Assembly: GCA_963808165.1 (NCBI GenBank)
Contig: CAWEET010000008.1
Location: forward strand, 1-64,000
Source: Thiosocius sp963808165
GTDB taxonomy: Bacteria > Pseudomonadota > Gammaproteobacteria > Chromatiales > Chromatiaceae
Length of the DNA stretch: 64,000 nucleotides
Direction of reading: 5' to 3'
The position numbers were made by a program, and so were the translations under genes. Positions 1 to 8,780 of the stretch are shown here, piece after piece. The notes under the pieces are model-generated. The model was not told the DNA's origin. It ran no database searches and saw only the letters and a list, made by a program, of their open reading frames with translations. Position 1 is the first letter of the stretch. The number at the start of each line of letters is the position of its first letter.

Positions 1-203
1 GTTACCGCGCGGCTAATCGGAGACGTGCAAACCAATGGCTCGCGATTGCGCAGTGGGCATCCACCAGCACGACGTATTTCATCATCATGCCTTGCTCTGG
101 TCACGGGAAGCCGCCGCCTGTTGGCGGAGCGTCATTTTCTGAACAAACCGAGTTGAGGCCACAGTTCAACCCATTCAGGTCGACCTTTCTCAAATCCTTC
201 ACT

Positions 204-2909
204 TCAATCCCGAAGCGAATCCGCGAGTCGGAGCCTCATCTGTTTTTCGATCTCAATGATAATAAACAGCACAGCACCGAGCACTACCATTAGCAGTCCA
301 TCTAATATGCCCACAGCCTGCGTCTCGAAAACGGTCTGTAGAGGATGAACATAGGTGATGGCCAACTGTCCCAGGACAACGATGAAAACGGCAATCCAGA
401 CCGCTCTCGTACCGCGCACCGCTTGCCAGGTGAGCGATGTGCTGTCCATGTTGCGGATGAAGAACAGGTGAAAGATTTCCATGACCACCAGCGTGTTCAT
501 GGCCAGCGTGCGTGCGAGTTCAATTGGATAGCCGCGGTCGATCGCGTAGGCGTAGATGCCGAACACGCCGCCGAGGAAAAGCATCGCAACCAATATGATG
601 TGCCAGATTAGTGCACCGGAAAGCAACGGTTCGCTGCGTGGGCGCGGTGGCCTTTTCATCGTGTTGGCCTCGGTGGGTTCGAAGGCCAGCGCAATGCCGA
701 GGGTTACCGCAGTGATCATATTGACCCATAGGATCTGCACTGGGGTAATAGGCAGCGCCATGCCCGCTATCAACGCCAGGATGATGGTCGAGGCCTCGCC
801 GGCATTGGTCGGCAATGTCCAGCTGATGACTTTCTTGATGTTGTCGTAGACCGTTCGGCCTTCGCGCACCGCGGCCGCGATTGAGACGAAGTTGTCGTCT
901 GCCAGGACCAGCTCTGACGCCTCTTTAGCGGCCTCACTTCCCTTGTGTCCCATGGCGATGCCGGCATCCGCGCGCTTCAACGCCGGAGCATCGTTGACAC
1001 CATCGCCAGTCATTGCCACAGTCATTCCTTGCGACTGCAACGCCATGACCAGGCGCAGCTTGTGCTCGGGGCTAGTGCGTGCAAACACGTTGGTTTGACC
1101 AACGGCCATGGCCAACCCCGGGTCGTCGAGCTTGTCTATGTCTTCCCCGGTCAATGCTCGTTCCGGATTGCGCAGGCCCAACTGGTGCCCAATCGCCAGG
1201 GCCGTGGTTGCATGGTCACCGGTGATCATCTTCACCCGGATCCCAGCAGCATGACATTCGGCGACCGCGGTGATTGCCTCTTCGCGTGGCGGATCGATCA
1301 GGCCGACCAGCGCCAGAAGGGTCAGGTCGCGCTCGACGTTCGCGAACTCCAGTTCCGTCTGACCGGACGGCAGGCTCTTCGTAGCAACGGCAATCACGCG
1401 CTGTCCCTGGGCAGCGATTTGCTCCGCCTGCTCCTGCCAATAGTCGGGATCGATCAGGCTGACGTTGCCGTCAGGCAGGCGTTGATCGTGGCACATGGCG
1501 AGTACCTGCTCCGGCGCTCCCTTGACGAAAGCCACGGCATGATGCTCGTGATCGTGATTCAATGTGGCCATGAAACGGTGTTTGGCATCGAATGGAATCA
1601 CATCGCTGCGCGGCCACTGCCCGCGGGTCTCGGTCACGAGAAGTCCGATCCGCCCGGCGGCGGCCAGCAGGGCGCCTTCCATGGGGTCGCCTTCCACCGA
1701 CCATGCACCGTCACGATTCTTCAACTCCGCGTCATCACAGAGAATGGCGGCGCGCGCGATCTCGATCAGGCCGGGATGCATGGCGGTATCGACGGTGCCG
1801 GTCGCCGCTTCGACCGTGCCCACGGGTTCATAGCCGGTGCCTTGTACCGTGAAGCGCTGAGTAGCGGTGACGATCGAGGCAACGCTCATCTCGTTTCTGG
1901 TCAGCGTACCGGTCTTATCCGAACAGATCACCGACACCGATCCCAGTGTCTCGATAGCGGGAAGCCGCCTGACGATCGCATTGCGCCTTGCCATGGCTTG
2001 GACACCGACGGCCAGCGTAATGGTCAGCACCGCCGGCAGACCCTCCGGGATGGCCGCGACCGAGAGGCCGACCACGGCCATGAACAGCTCGCCAAAATCG
2101 TGATGCAGGACGAGGTAGCCGAACGCGAGGATCAGCCCAGCGATGACCAGGATGAACAGCGTGAGCCACTTGGCGAAAACGGCCATCTGCTCGACCAGTG
2201 GCGTTGTCAGGGTCTCGACCCGCGCCAACAGCCCGCTGATCAATCCGATCTGGGTCGCATCGCCCGTTGCTACGACGACCCCCTGGCCCTGGCCACTGGT
2301 CACCGTGGTGCCGCTGAATGCCATGCACGCACGGTCGCCCAGCGCGGCATTGACCGTGACCGGCGCGATCCGCTTCTCAACCGCCACAGACTCGCCGGTT
2401 AGGATCGCCTCCTGGATCTGCAGACCATGCGCCCGCACTAGGCGCAGGTCGGCCGGCACCTTGTCGCCAGCCTCGATCAGGACGATGTCACCGGGTACCA
2501 GTTCGTCACCGTTGATCGTCTGCCGCTGCCCGTCACGGATGACCGCCGCGCGCGGCGCGAGCATCTGGCGTATCGCCTCCATCGCCGATTCGGCCTTACC
2601 CTCCTGGACGAACCCGATCAGTGCGTTGACCAGGACCACCGCCAGGATGACCAGGGTGTCGACCACGTGATGCAGCAGTGCGGTGATCGCGGCGGCACCC
2701 AGCAGTACATAGATCAGGATATTGTGGAACTGAAGCAAAAAGCGGGCAAAGGGATGGCGCCGGGGCGGTTCCGGCAGCCGATTGTGGCCATAGGTCTCGA
2801 GCCGGCGCTCCGCCTCCGCCTCGCCGAGGCCGCCCGCATCCGCCTCCAACAGTTCAAATACCCGGTCCTGTTCCAGGCTGTGCCAATTGGGTTGTCTGGT
2901 GTTGGCCAT
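204..2909 (-). CDS. Cation-translocating P-type ATPase (type II, Ca2+-ATPase-like)
   Basis: A 901-residue integral membrane pump that uses an aspartyl-phosphate cycle to move cations. It has the usual type II length and order: N-terminal cation-ATPase domain, TM1-2, actuator domain with LTGES (about residue 170), PEGLP in TM4 (about 287), phosphorylation motif CSDKTGTLT (about 330), TGDGVND hinge, and six C-terminal TM helices. TM5 carries TNAGEA where SERCA has SNVGEV. TM6 reads WVNMITA, so the Asp of the SERCA N-x-x-T-D calcium site is Ala. The ion is therefore uncertain and Ca2+ should not be assumed. The start is supported by GGAG five bases upstream. It is the last gene of a minus-strand operon, 10 bp after the upstream universal stress gene, which suggests a role in ion homeostasis under stress. 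Confidence 0.93.
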   Translation of the reverse strand: MANTRQPNWHSLEQDRVFELLEADAGGLGEAEAERRLETYGHNRLPEPPRRHPFARFLLQFHNILIYVLLGAAAITALLHHVVDTLVILAVVLVNALIGFVQEGKAESAMEAIRQMLAPRAAVIRDGQRQTINGDELVPGDIVLIEAGDKVPADLRLVRAHGLQIQEAILTGESVAVEKRIAPVTVNAALGDRACMAFSGTTVTSGQGQGVVVATGDATQIGLISGLLARVETLTTPLVEQMAVFAKWLTLFILVIAGLILAFGYLVLHHDFGELFMAVVGLSVAAIPEGLPAVLTITLAVGVQAMARRNAIVRRLPAIETLGSVSVICSDKTGTLTRNEMSVASIVTATQRFTVQGTGYEPVGTVEAATGTVDTAMHPGLIEIARAAILCDDAELKNRDGAWSVEGDPMEGALLAAAGRIGLLVTETRGQWPRSDVIPFDAKHRFMATLNHDHEHHAVAFVKGAPEQVLAMCHDQRLPDGNVSLIDPDYWQEQAEQIAAQGQRVIAVATKSLPSGQTELEFANVERDLTLLALVGLIDPPREEAITAVAECHAAGIRVKMITGDHATTALAIGHQLGLRNPERALTGEDIDKLDDPGLAMAVGQTNVFARTSPEHKLRLVMALQSQGMTVAMTGDGVNDAPALKRADAGIAMGHKGSEAAKEASELVLADDNFVSIAAAVREGRTVYDNIKKVISWTLPTNAGEASTIILALIAGMALPITPVQILWVNMITAVTLGIALAFEPTEANTMKRPPRPRSEPLLSGALIWHIILVAMLFLGGVFGIYAYAIDRGYPIELARTLAMNTLVVMEIFHLFFIRNMDSTSLTWQAVRGTRAVWIAVFIVVLGQLAITYVHPLQTVFETQAVGILDGLLMVVLGAVLFIIIEIEKQMRLRLADSLRD

Positions 2910-2919
2910 CGTCGCTCCT

Positions 2920-3897
2920 TCAATCGGGTGTGACCGGCGTGACGAAGCCTGCCGGCTTGACTGCCAGCACCGAGCACTCGAGGTTGTTCATGATGACTTC
3001 GGCGGTGTTGCCGATGAGCAATCCCGGGATGCCGGTGCGACTGACCGTGCCCATGACCACCAGGTCCGCCTTTAGCTCATTGGCCAGCGCAGGTATGACG
3101 TCTCGAGGAGAACCCTTGCGGAGATGGAATCGCGGTGCAAGGTAGCCATGGGTTTCACTACTGAATTGTCCTCGCATCCGATTGTCCAGGTCGTCCAGCC
3201 GCGACTGGTGCTCGCGCCATTCATGATCGCGATTGGTGGCGGCCTCCTCGTCCGAAAGGTCACTGCCGAACACCCGGATCATACTGTCAGAAATCGACTC
3301 CCACGCATGAACCACGTGCAATTGGGCAAAATCCGAGGCGGCAAGAGAGGCGGCAAGACCGATGATCTGTGGGTTCAGTTCATCCTCGACGCTATTCTCT
3401 TCGTCACCTTCATCCCACGGATCGAAATCCACGGCGGCGAGGATCTGCTGGTAGTTTGCACTCGTTTCACTCACCATGATCCAGACCGGGCACGGACATT
3501 TGCGCAGCAGATGCTGGTCCGTCCCGCCGAACAGGAAGCTGTGGGCGCCACCTTCGCCCACGGTCTTGATCACGAGGTCGTGCCGGCTGCGCAACACCTC
3601 GCGAACGATCTCTACGAAAACGGTCCCGAAGCGGACGTCAACGACATGGTCAGTCTCTCTGCCCGCACCGCGGAGCAGGTCTGACAGCTGTTTTGTCGCC
3701 TGCTGTCGCAGGCGTGATCTGAGATCCTCGATTGCGATGCTGCCCGTATAGGGTCCAAGACGGGGCTCTTCGGCAACATACAGGACCGTCAGGCGTGCCT
3801 GATTATTCCGCGCCAGGCTAACGGCCCGTGCGACAGCGGCACTCGATTCTGCGGCCGGGTTTTCAACGACGTACAGAATACTGTCGAATGATTTCAT
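2920..3897 (-). CDS. Tandem-domain universal stress protein, UspE-like
   Basis: A 325-residue cytosolic protein made of two UspA-type alpha/beta domains (about 1-150 and 160-320). The C-terminal half ends with a nucleotide-binding-like stretch, MGTVSRTG followed by LIGNTAE and LAVKP, the pattern typical of UspE. E. coli UspE is 316 residues, so the length fits. UspE-type proteins are linked to stress survival and aggregation; the biochemical role here is unknown. An AGGAG ribosome binding site lies directly upstream of the ATG. It sits 24 bp after the antiporter gene and 10 bp before the P-type ATPase gene, so all three are very likely co-transcribed. Confidence 0.9.
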   Translation of the reverse strand: MKSFDSILYVVENPAAESSAAVARAVSLARNNQARLTVLYVAEEPRLGPYTGSIAIEDLRSRLRQQATKQLSDLLRGAGRETDHVVDVRFGTVFVEIVREVLRSRHDLVIKTVGEGGAHSFLFGGTDQHLLRKCPCPVWIMVSETSANYQQILAAVDFDPWDEGDEENSVEDELNPQIIGLAASLAASDFAQLHVVHAWESISDSMIRVFGSDLSDEEAATNRDHEWREHQSRLDDLDNRMRGQFSSETHGYLAPRFHLRKGSPRDVIPALANELKADLVVMGTVSRTGIPGLLIGNTAEVIMNNLECSVLAVKPAGFVTPVTPD

Positions 3898-3921
3898 ACC
3901 CCAACTCCTAAGCTGTGATTA

Positions 3922-5565
3922 TCATGAATGCCGCCGGCATTCCCGAACGAGCTTGTCGGCAGCCTCCTTCGCCGCATCCGCGTAGGGCACCAGAACGAGA
4001 TCCACACGATTTTGACGGAATCCGTCTGCCTCGTGCCTGGTGGACGAAGAAACTGCCACCTTTCCGCGGAAACCCTGTTGTTGAAGCCCCTGCAGCAAGG
4101 CCAGGTTCAATGCGCGGTCACGCAGCGTGCTGACTACCCAGACGACCCTTTCCAGTGGCAGCGTGGCAATGAACTCGGGATCCTCGGCATCGCCGTAGCT
4201 TGCACGATACCCTTCGCGTTCGTGCAGCCGCACGGCTACCGGATCGAAATCGATCGCCAACAGGCGGCAACCACGCTCTCGGAGCAAATTGGCGAGGGTC
4301 GAGCCGAACCGGCCAAGGCCAAACAACAACACGTCGACCCCCTCGTTGTTCTCATTCAAGCTGTCCATCTCGCGGTGCGTGACCTTGCGCTCGAACGAGC
4401 CAAGATAAGGCCCAAGACGCGCGTAAAGTTCGTGCGAGTAAAGGATCATATACGTTGAGGCGCTGATGGTGATCAAGCCGACGAGTGTGACCAGGCCGAC
4501 CGTGGATTGGTCGAGATGGCCCAGGCTGAGGCCGAGTGCCGCAAGGATCAGGGAAAACTCGCTGATCTGCGCCACCGTAAGGCCGGCCAGGAAACCGGTC
4601 CGCTTCCGATATCCCATGTAGCCCATAATGATCATCACGATCAGCGGGTTGCCGATCAGCACGAATAGCGAAAACACAATGGCAGCGCCGGTCTGCGCCC
4701 CGATGGTGCCCATGTCGAGGTTGGCGCCCAGTTCGATGAAGAAGAACAACAGCAGGAAATCACGCAGGCTGACCAGGCGCGCGGCGACCAGTTCGCGATA
4801 AGGCGTGGAGGCAATCGACACGCCGGCGAGGAAGGCACCGACTTCCTTGCTGAAGCCGAGTGCGTCGCCGATCGTGGCACCGATGATGGACCAGGCAATG
4901 GCGAACAGCATAAGCAACTCAGGCGACCGGGCGAGCTGGTGCAGCAAACGCGGCAGAACATAGCGGGTCAGAAGCGCCACGGCCAACAGCATCAGCACGC
5001 CCTTGGCGACGATCAGCAGCGCCTCTTTGCCCAGATTGGCGCCATCGACGGCCTGACCGGCGGCGGTGAGGCCGATCATCACCAGGACTACGACAATATC
5101 CTGAACGATCAGGAAACCCACGGCGATCCGGCCGTGCAATGAGTCCACCTCGCGTTTGTCCGAAAGCAGCTTGACGATAATGATGGTGCTGGAAAACGTC
5201 AGCGCGACCGCGATATAGATCGCCGTGACATGTTCCATGCCGAGTGCCAGCGCGATCAGGTAGCCGACGACCGATGTAAACACAACCTGTCCGAGGCCGG
5301 TCAACAGTGCCACCGGACCGACGCTCCGGATGATGTGCACATCGAGTTTCAGGCCGACAACGAAGAGCAGCAAAGCGATGCCGAGGCGGGCGAACAGCTC
5401 GATTTCGCCGCTTTGCACCACGACACCAAACCCGGACGGCCCGAGCAGGATACCGACAGCGATGAAGGCCACGATCAGCGGTTGGCGCAACAATAGCGCC
5501 AAGGCGCCTCCGGCGGCAGCCAGGCCGAGGATCGCACCAATCTGATAAAAGACGTTGTCGAACAT
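3922..5565 (-). CDS. Monovalent cation:proton antiporter, CPA2/KefB-like, with RCK (TrkA-N) domain
   Basis: A 547-residue inner-membrane antiporter. The N-terminal about 390 residues form the Na+/H+ exchanger fold of the CPA2 family, with about 12 hydrophobic segments, and include GILLGPSGFG, LTFSSTIIIVKLLSDKRE and the VGFLIVQDIVVV segment with its conserved Q-D. The C-terminal part is a Rossmann TrkA-N domain starting at LLFGLGRFGS, expected to bind NAD(H) or another nucleotide and gate transport. K+/H+ exchange is the usual activity of KefB/YbaL-type proteins, but the ion cannot be read from the sequence. It lies between two universal stress genes in a minus-strand operon, supporting a role in pH or osmotic stress. 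Confidence 0.92.
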   Translation of the reverse strand: MFDNVFYQIGAILGLAAAGGALALLLRQPLIVAFIAVGILLGPSGFGVVVQSGEIELFARLGIALLLFVVGLKLDVHIIRSVGPVALLTGLGQVVFTSVVGYLIALALGMEHVTAIYIAVALTFSSTIIIVKLLSDKREVDSLHGRIAVGFLIVQDIVVVLVMIGLTAAGQAVDGANLGKEALLIVAKGVLMLLAVALLTRYVLPRLLHQLARSPELLMLFAIAWSIIGATIGDALGFSKEVGAFLAGVSIASTPYRELVAARLVSLRDFLLLFFFIELGANLDMGTIGAQTGAAIVFSLFVLIGNPLIVMIIMGYMGYRKRTGFLAGLTVAQISEFSLILAALGLSLGHLDQSTVGLVTLVGLITISASTYMILYSHELYARLGPYLGSFERKVTHREMDSLNENNEGVDVLLFGLGRFGSTLANLLRERGCRLLAIDFDPVAVRLHEREGYRASYGDAEDPEFIATLPLERVVWVVSTLRDRALNLALLQGLQQQGFRGKVAVSSSTRHEADGFRQNRVDLVLVPYADAAKEAADKLVRECRRHS

Positions 5566-5701
5566 CGGGTCTGGCCTTTGATGCCTGGTGCCGAGGACTC
5601 TGGACTTACTACCGGTCGCATACCCCGCACCAGCGTACCGGCATGCACTGGGTCAGGGCGGCAATAGCGCACTCAACAGGTCGAGCCCGGGTCACCTTAC
5701 A

Positions 5702-6694
5702 TCAATCGTGGCGGTCCTCCGAAGAAACAGGCGTTTCGAAGCCTTCCGGTTTGACTGCCAGTACTGAGCATTCGATCTGTTCCAGAATGGCCTCTGCAGT
5801 ATTGCCGATGAAAAAGCCGGCGATCCCGGTGCGTGCCACGGTGCCCATCACGACCAAGTCGGCCTTGAGGCTCCTGGCCAGCCTCGGGATCTCCTTTTGT
5901 GCCTGACCTTTGACCAGATGCCTTTTCGGACTCAGATACTGAAGGGCATCTTCATCCCGGCTCTTGACCACGCCGCTAAGGAGGTCATCGAGCCCTTGAT
6001 CGTGTTGCTGCCGAACCTGCTCGACATAAGCGGCAACTTCTGAATCCGGGCGATGGAGAAACGCGCCGCGCATGGCGCTTTCACCAATCGCCTCCCACGC
6101 GTGGGCGACATGCAGTTCGGCGAAGTCTGACAAGGCCAGGGAAACCGCCAATTCCAGGATCTTGACATTCAGCTTGTGTCGTATCGCCAGTTCCGTAGCC
6201 GGGTGATCCTCATCCACGTCGACAGCGGTAAGGATCCGTCGGTATGACTTCGAAGGAGAATGCTTGACAAGCCACACCGGGCAAGGACACTTGCGCAACA
6301 AATGCATGTCGTCAGTGCCTAACAATCGGTCGAGCCAGGCGGGGTCTTCCGGGGCTTTGATGACCAGATCGTGACCATGCCGCAGCACTTCCCGAATGAT
6401 CTCGAGAAAGGCTGTGCCCATGAGCACCTTGGCATCGATAGTGATTAGCGATCGAAAAGGCGCGACAGCGTTCTCCAGTTGCTGCCGCGAATTGGCGATC
6501 TCAGCTTCCTGTAATTCAGCCGAAATCGGCCCTCCGTCGGGCATACCGATGCCAGCCGTCACCCGTGGCGCAACAGAGACGACAGTCAGGCTCGCCTGGT
6601 TGTTCTGTGCCAGCGAAACCGCGCGTTCGAGGACCGTGTCGGCAGGTTGCCATGGGGCGATGACGGCGAGAACCTGTTTGAATCTCTTCATCAA
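5702..6694 (-). CDS. Tandem-domain universal stress protein, UspE-like (second copy)
   Basis: A 330-residue protein with two Usp domains, clearly paralogous to the one at 2920-3897. Both share the FIGNTAE/LIGNTAE block, the MGTV-R-TGI motif and the LLRKCPCPVWLV/IM segment in the first domain. It is the first gene of the stress operon, 136 bp upstream of the antiporter. The start ATG at 6694 is followed by MKRFKQVLAVIAP, the expected first beta strand of a Usp domain. A small dyad or promoter between this gene and the antiporter is possible, but none was recognised. Function beyond stress protection is unknown. Confidence 0.9.
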   Translation of the reverse strand: MMKRFKQVLAVIAPWQPADTVLERAVSLAQNNQASLTVVSVAPRVTAGIGMPDGGPISAELQEAEIANSRQQLENAVAPFRSLITIDAKVLMGTAFLEIIREVLRHGHDLVIKAPEDPAWLDRLLGTDDMHLLRKCPCPVWLVKHSPSKSYRRILTAVDVDEDHPATELAIRHKLNVKILELAVSLALSDFAELHVAHAWEAIGESAMRGAFLHRPDSEVAAYVEQVRQQHDQGLDDLLSGVVKSRDEDALQYLSPKRHLVKGQAQKEIPRLARSLKADLVVMGTVARTGIAGFFIGNTAEAILEQIECSVLAVKPEGFETPVSSEDRHD

Positions 6695-7172
6695 TTTCCC
6701 CCGCCGGTAGCAAAGGTGTCAGGCGTCGATTTCGACCGCCACTTAGCAGTGACACCAACCTATCTCAGTTATTAGAAAACGAGGGCGAAGATTAGTGCCC
6801 CCCTGGAGATAGATTCCGGCTGGATATTTGACCGGGAGCAAAATGCGCATTCGTGGACTTCGATATCGGTGCATCTGCGGACCACCAGCTGGGGTGTATC
6901 GCTGTTTCGCACCCGTCTAATCCGCTTGAACCTGTTCGGTCGTCAACTTTGCTCAATGCTCGGCAATGAAGTCGAGTTCACGCGCAGACTGCAGATTGTT
7001 CATCATCAGTGTCGAACCTGAAGATGCCCGGTTGGGTCGCCGTGCGCCTGACCCCAAGTAGCAACGCGGCGGATCCCGCCGCCCTATTGCAAGGCCTTGG
7101 GCAAGTCAACCGTAGATTCGATTTCAGGATTCCCGACAGCCACGGCTTGGTGTTCTGGTACTAGGCGTGACT
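6695..7172. other. Intergenic stretch, no gene recognised
   Basis: About 480 bases separate the stress operon from the decayed pyrC fragment. Reading frames are short and show no recognisable family. This interval must contain the promoter of the minus-strand stress operon, but no convincing -35/-10 pair stands out. Its neighbours are pseudogenes, so it may be further decayed sequence. Confidence 0.5.
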
Positions 7173-7694
7173 CTACGCCAGTCGCCAAATCAAACGTTCG
7201 TTTGCCCTTTGGGGCGTGACGTTTCCATCGTACTTGGCAGGCATCATGTGGCGTTCTTTCGCCAGCGTAATGGGGTCGGTATTGCCGGGCAGGCCATAGA
7301 ATTGGTGACCAAAACAGCTGGAGAAATCTTCCAGCTTGTCCAGGGCTCCCGCGGACTCGAAGGCCTCAGCATACAGTTCGATAGCGGCGTGGGCGGTGTA
7401 GATGCTGGCGCAGCCGTAGGCCAACTCCTTGGCATGAGTGACAAGGGGGCGCTATCCGTGCCGTGAAAGAACTTGGGATTGCCGCTTGTGGCGGGCGCAA
7501 ACCAGGGCATCGCGGTGAATTTCGCGCTTCAGCGTCGGCGGGCAGTGGTAATGGGGCCGACTGCCACCCTGCAACATGGCATTGCGGTTGCGCAGCAGGT
7601 GATGAGCAGTGGTAGTGGCCCATACGTTGCCCGGGGCGGTGGCTACGAATTCTGCTGTCTGTCGAATCGTTTGCGAACGAACGTGGGGTGTCAT
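7173..7694 (-). pseudogene. pyrC: Dihydroorotase (pyrC) C-terminal remnant, frameshifted
   Basis: Three successive minus-strand frames together spell the C-terminal half of class II dihydroorotase, the zinc enzyme of pyrimidine synthesis. The first (7694 to about 7500) gives AEFVATAPGNV, AHHLLRNRNAML, RPHYHCPPTLKRE. The second (about 7500-7430) gives APATSGNPKFFHGTDSAPLS. The third (about 7424-7173) gives YTAHAAIELYAEAFESAGALD and FYGLPGNT and ends with the native-looking terminus ERLIWRLA. At least two frameshifts are needed, and the N-terminal half with the metal-binding HxH motif is missing. The truncated 5' end lies 39 bp beyond the CCA end of a tRNA-Val fragment. The piece is a dead relic. 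Confidence 0.85.
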
Positions 7695-7733
7695 GGTTCC
7701 GGCTTGTTCGATTTGCTAAGGGATTGATTCGAT

Positions 7734-7783
7734 TGGTGGGCGCGGCTGGGTTCGAACCAGCGACCCCTGCCGTGTGAAGGCGG
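7734..7783 (-). pseudogene. 3' half of tRNA-Val(CAC), probable attachment-site scar
   Basis: Read on the minus strand, these 50 bases form an anticodon stem-loop with loop TTCACAC (anticodon CAC), a five-base variable loop, a perfect T arm (GCTGG, TTCGAAC, CCAGC), the 3' acceptor strand CGCGCCC, discriminator A and an encoded CCA. The D arm and the 5' acceptor strand are absent. The 5' anticodon stem reads CCGCC, mismatching GGCAG at one position, and the sequence then runs straight into P-type ATPase coding sequence. A tRNA broken in the anticodon stem-loop, with the 3' half kept, is the classic product of tyrosine-integrase insertion into a tRNA gene. No intact tRNA-Val was seen in the window. 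Confidence 0.8.
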
Positions 7784-8336
7784 CTCCGGCGATTGCCACG
7801 GTCAGCCAGCGACTGAATACCGCCATCTGGCGCAGCAGCGGCGTGGTCAACTGCTCGACCCGCGCGACCAGCGTGCTGATCTGCCAGAGCTCGGTAGCGG
7901 ACCCGGTCGCCGTCACCATCCCGAGCCCCTGGCCGGCGGTGATCAGCGTGTCCGAATAGGCCATGCTGCGCTGGTCGGCGAGTACCGCTGACTCGCTGCA
8001 AGCCTGCTGAGTCTTTTCCACTGGCGCCGATTCGCCGGTGAGTGCCGCTTCGTCGTTCCGCAGGTTCTTTGCCTGCACCAGGCGAAGATCAGCGGCGATC
8101 TTGTCGCCGGCCTGCAGTACGTAGATCAACACGTTGTGGAACTGGGTGAGAAAACGCATCCACGCGCTGCGTGGCCGGGCCTCCGGGAGGCGGTTGGGCC
8201 CGACTTCGGCGAGGCGCTTTGCCGCGGCCGTCGAGCTCAGGCCGGATTCGCTGCTGTCCAGGTCGCGGAAGACCTCGGGCAGCGGCATTGCGTGCCAAAG
8301 CGGGCAACGATCTTCGATGATTTGCTGTTCTTCCAT
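7784..8336 (-). pseudogene. P-type ATPase N-terminal remnant with internal deletion
   Basis: The frame from ATG 8336 encodes the N-terminal region of a type II P-type ATPase, resembling the intact pump at 204-2909: GPNRLPEARPR, FLTQFHNVLIYVL, QAGDKIAADLRLVQ, DEAALTGESAPVEK and VEQLTTPLLRQMAVFSRWLT. Right after FHNVLIYVL about 80-90 residues (TM1-2 and the start of the actuator domain) are missing in frame. The C-terminal two thirds, with the phosphorylation and ATP-binding domains, are gone. Coding sequence ends at the tRNA-Val fragment, and the frame continues through it to a stop near 7716. The product could not pump; this is a relic of a second ATPase gene. Confidence 0.85.
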
Positions 8337-8382
8337 GGGACGCTCGGTGCTGCACCCAGGTCTGCCCTTGCTGCAGACCTGC

Positions 8383-8619
8383 TCATAACCACCTGATCAA
8401 ATAGTAGATGCGTTGACTCTCGGATGACATGGACGGCCCATAAACGACTGCCGGGTGCAGCTTGCCGGCAGTGTTCGCACCCTGAATTGCCTCCGCCTCC
8501 GACGCTACGATCTCGACACAGCCCTCCGGGTAACGCTTGCGGGACTGGCGCGGCGTCTTGATCAGCGCGAAACGTTCCTGCAGCGAGGTGGATTCGGGAT
8601 CGATAATCACGTGCGGCAT
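8383..8619 (-). CDS. Small conserved-looking hypothetical protein
   Basis: A 78-residue soluble protein beginning MPHVIIDPESTSL and ending RIYYLIRWL. It contains KTPRQSRKRYPEGCVEIVASEAEA and a VVYGPSMSSESQRIY block with the look of a folded domain rather than a shadow frame. No catalytic motif is visible and no family is recognised. It is monocistronic, upstream of the ATPase relic and divergent from the Nt-Gln amidase gene at 8781. Possibly a small DNA- or nucleotide-associated protein, but this is a guess. Confidence 0.6.
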   Translation of the reverse strand: MPHVIIDPESTSLQERFALIKTPRQSRKRYPEGCVEIVASEAEAIQGANTAGKLHPAVVYGPSMSSESQRIYYLIRWL

Positions 8620-8780
8620 ACCGACATGCTACCACCGCGCGGCGGTGACGTCGGGGCGGGCGTGTGGTTGGCGTCGGCGCCCTGTCGCTTCGGGACCGGC
8701 TGTCGGCGCGTGGATCGGCACAATGGCGGCAGTGAAGGCAGGGCTGTTGCCGACAGGCGCTGGGCGATAAGCTCTCGCCC

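Noticed and set aside
1..203. A minus-strand short frame (ATGATGATGAAATACGTC start, about 28 codons) at the window edge
   Set aside because: Too short, ends in a stop at the window start, no recognised family.
945..2402. A long plus-strand open frame (485 codons) opposite the P-type ATPase gene
   Set aside because: It is antisense to a clearly conserved gene, has no recognisable domain, and long antisense frames are expected in GC-rich coding DNA.
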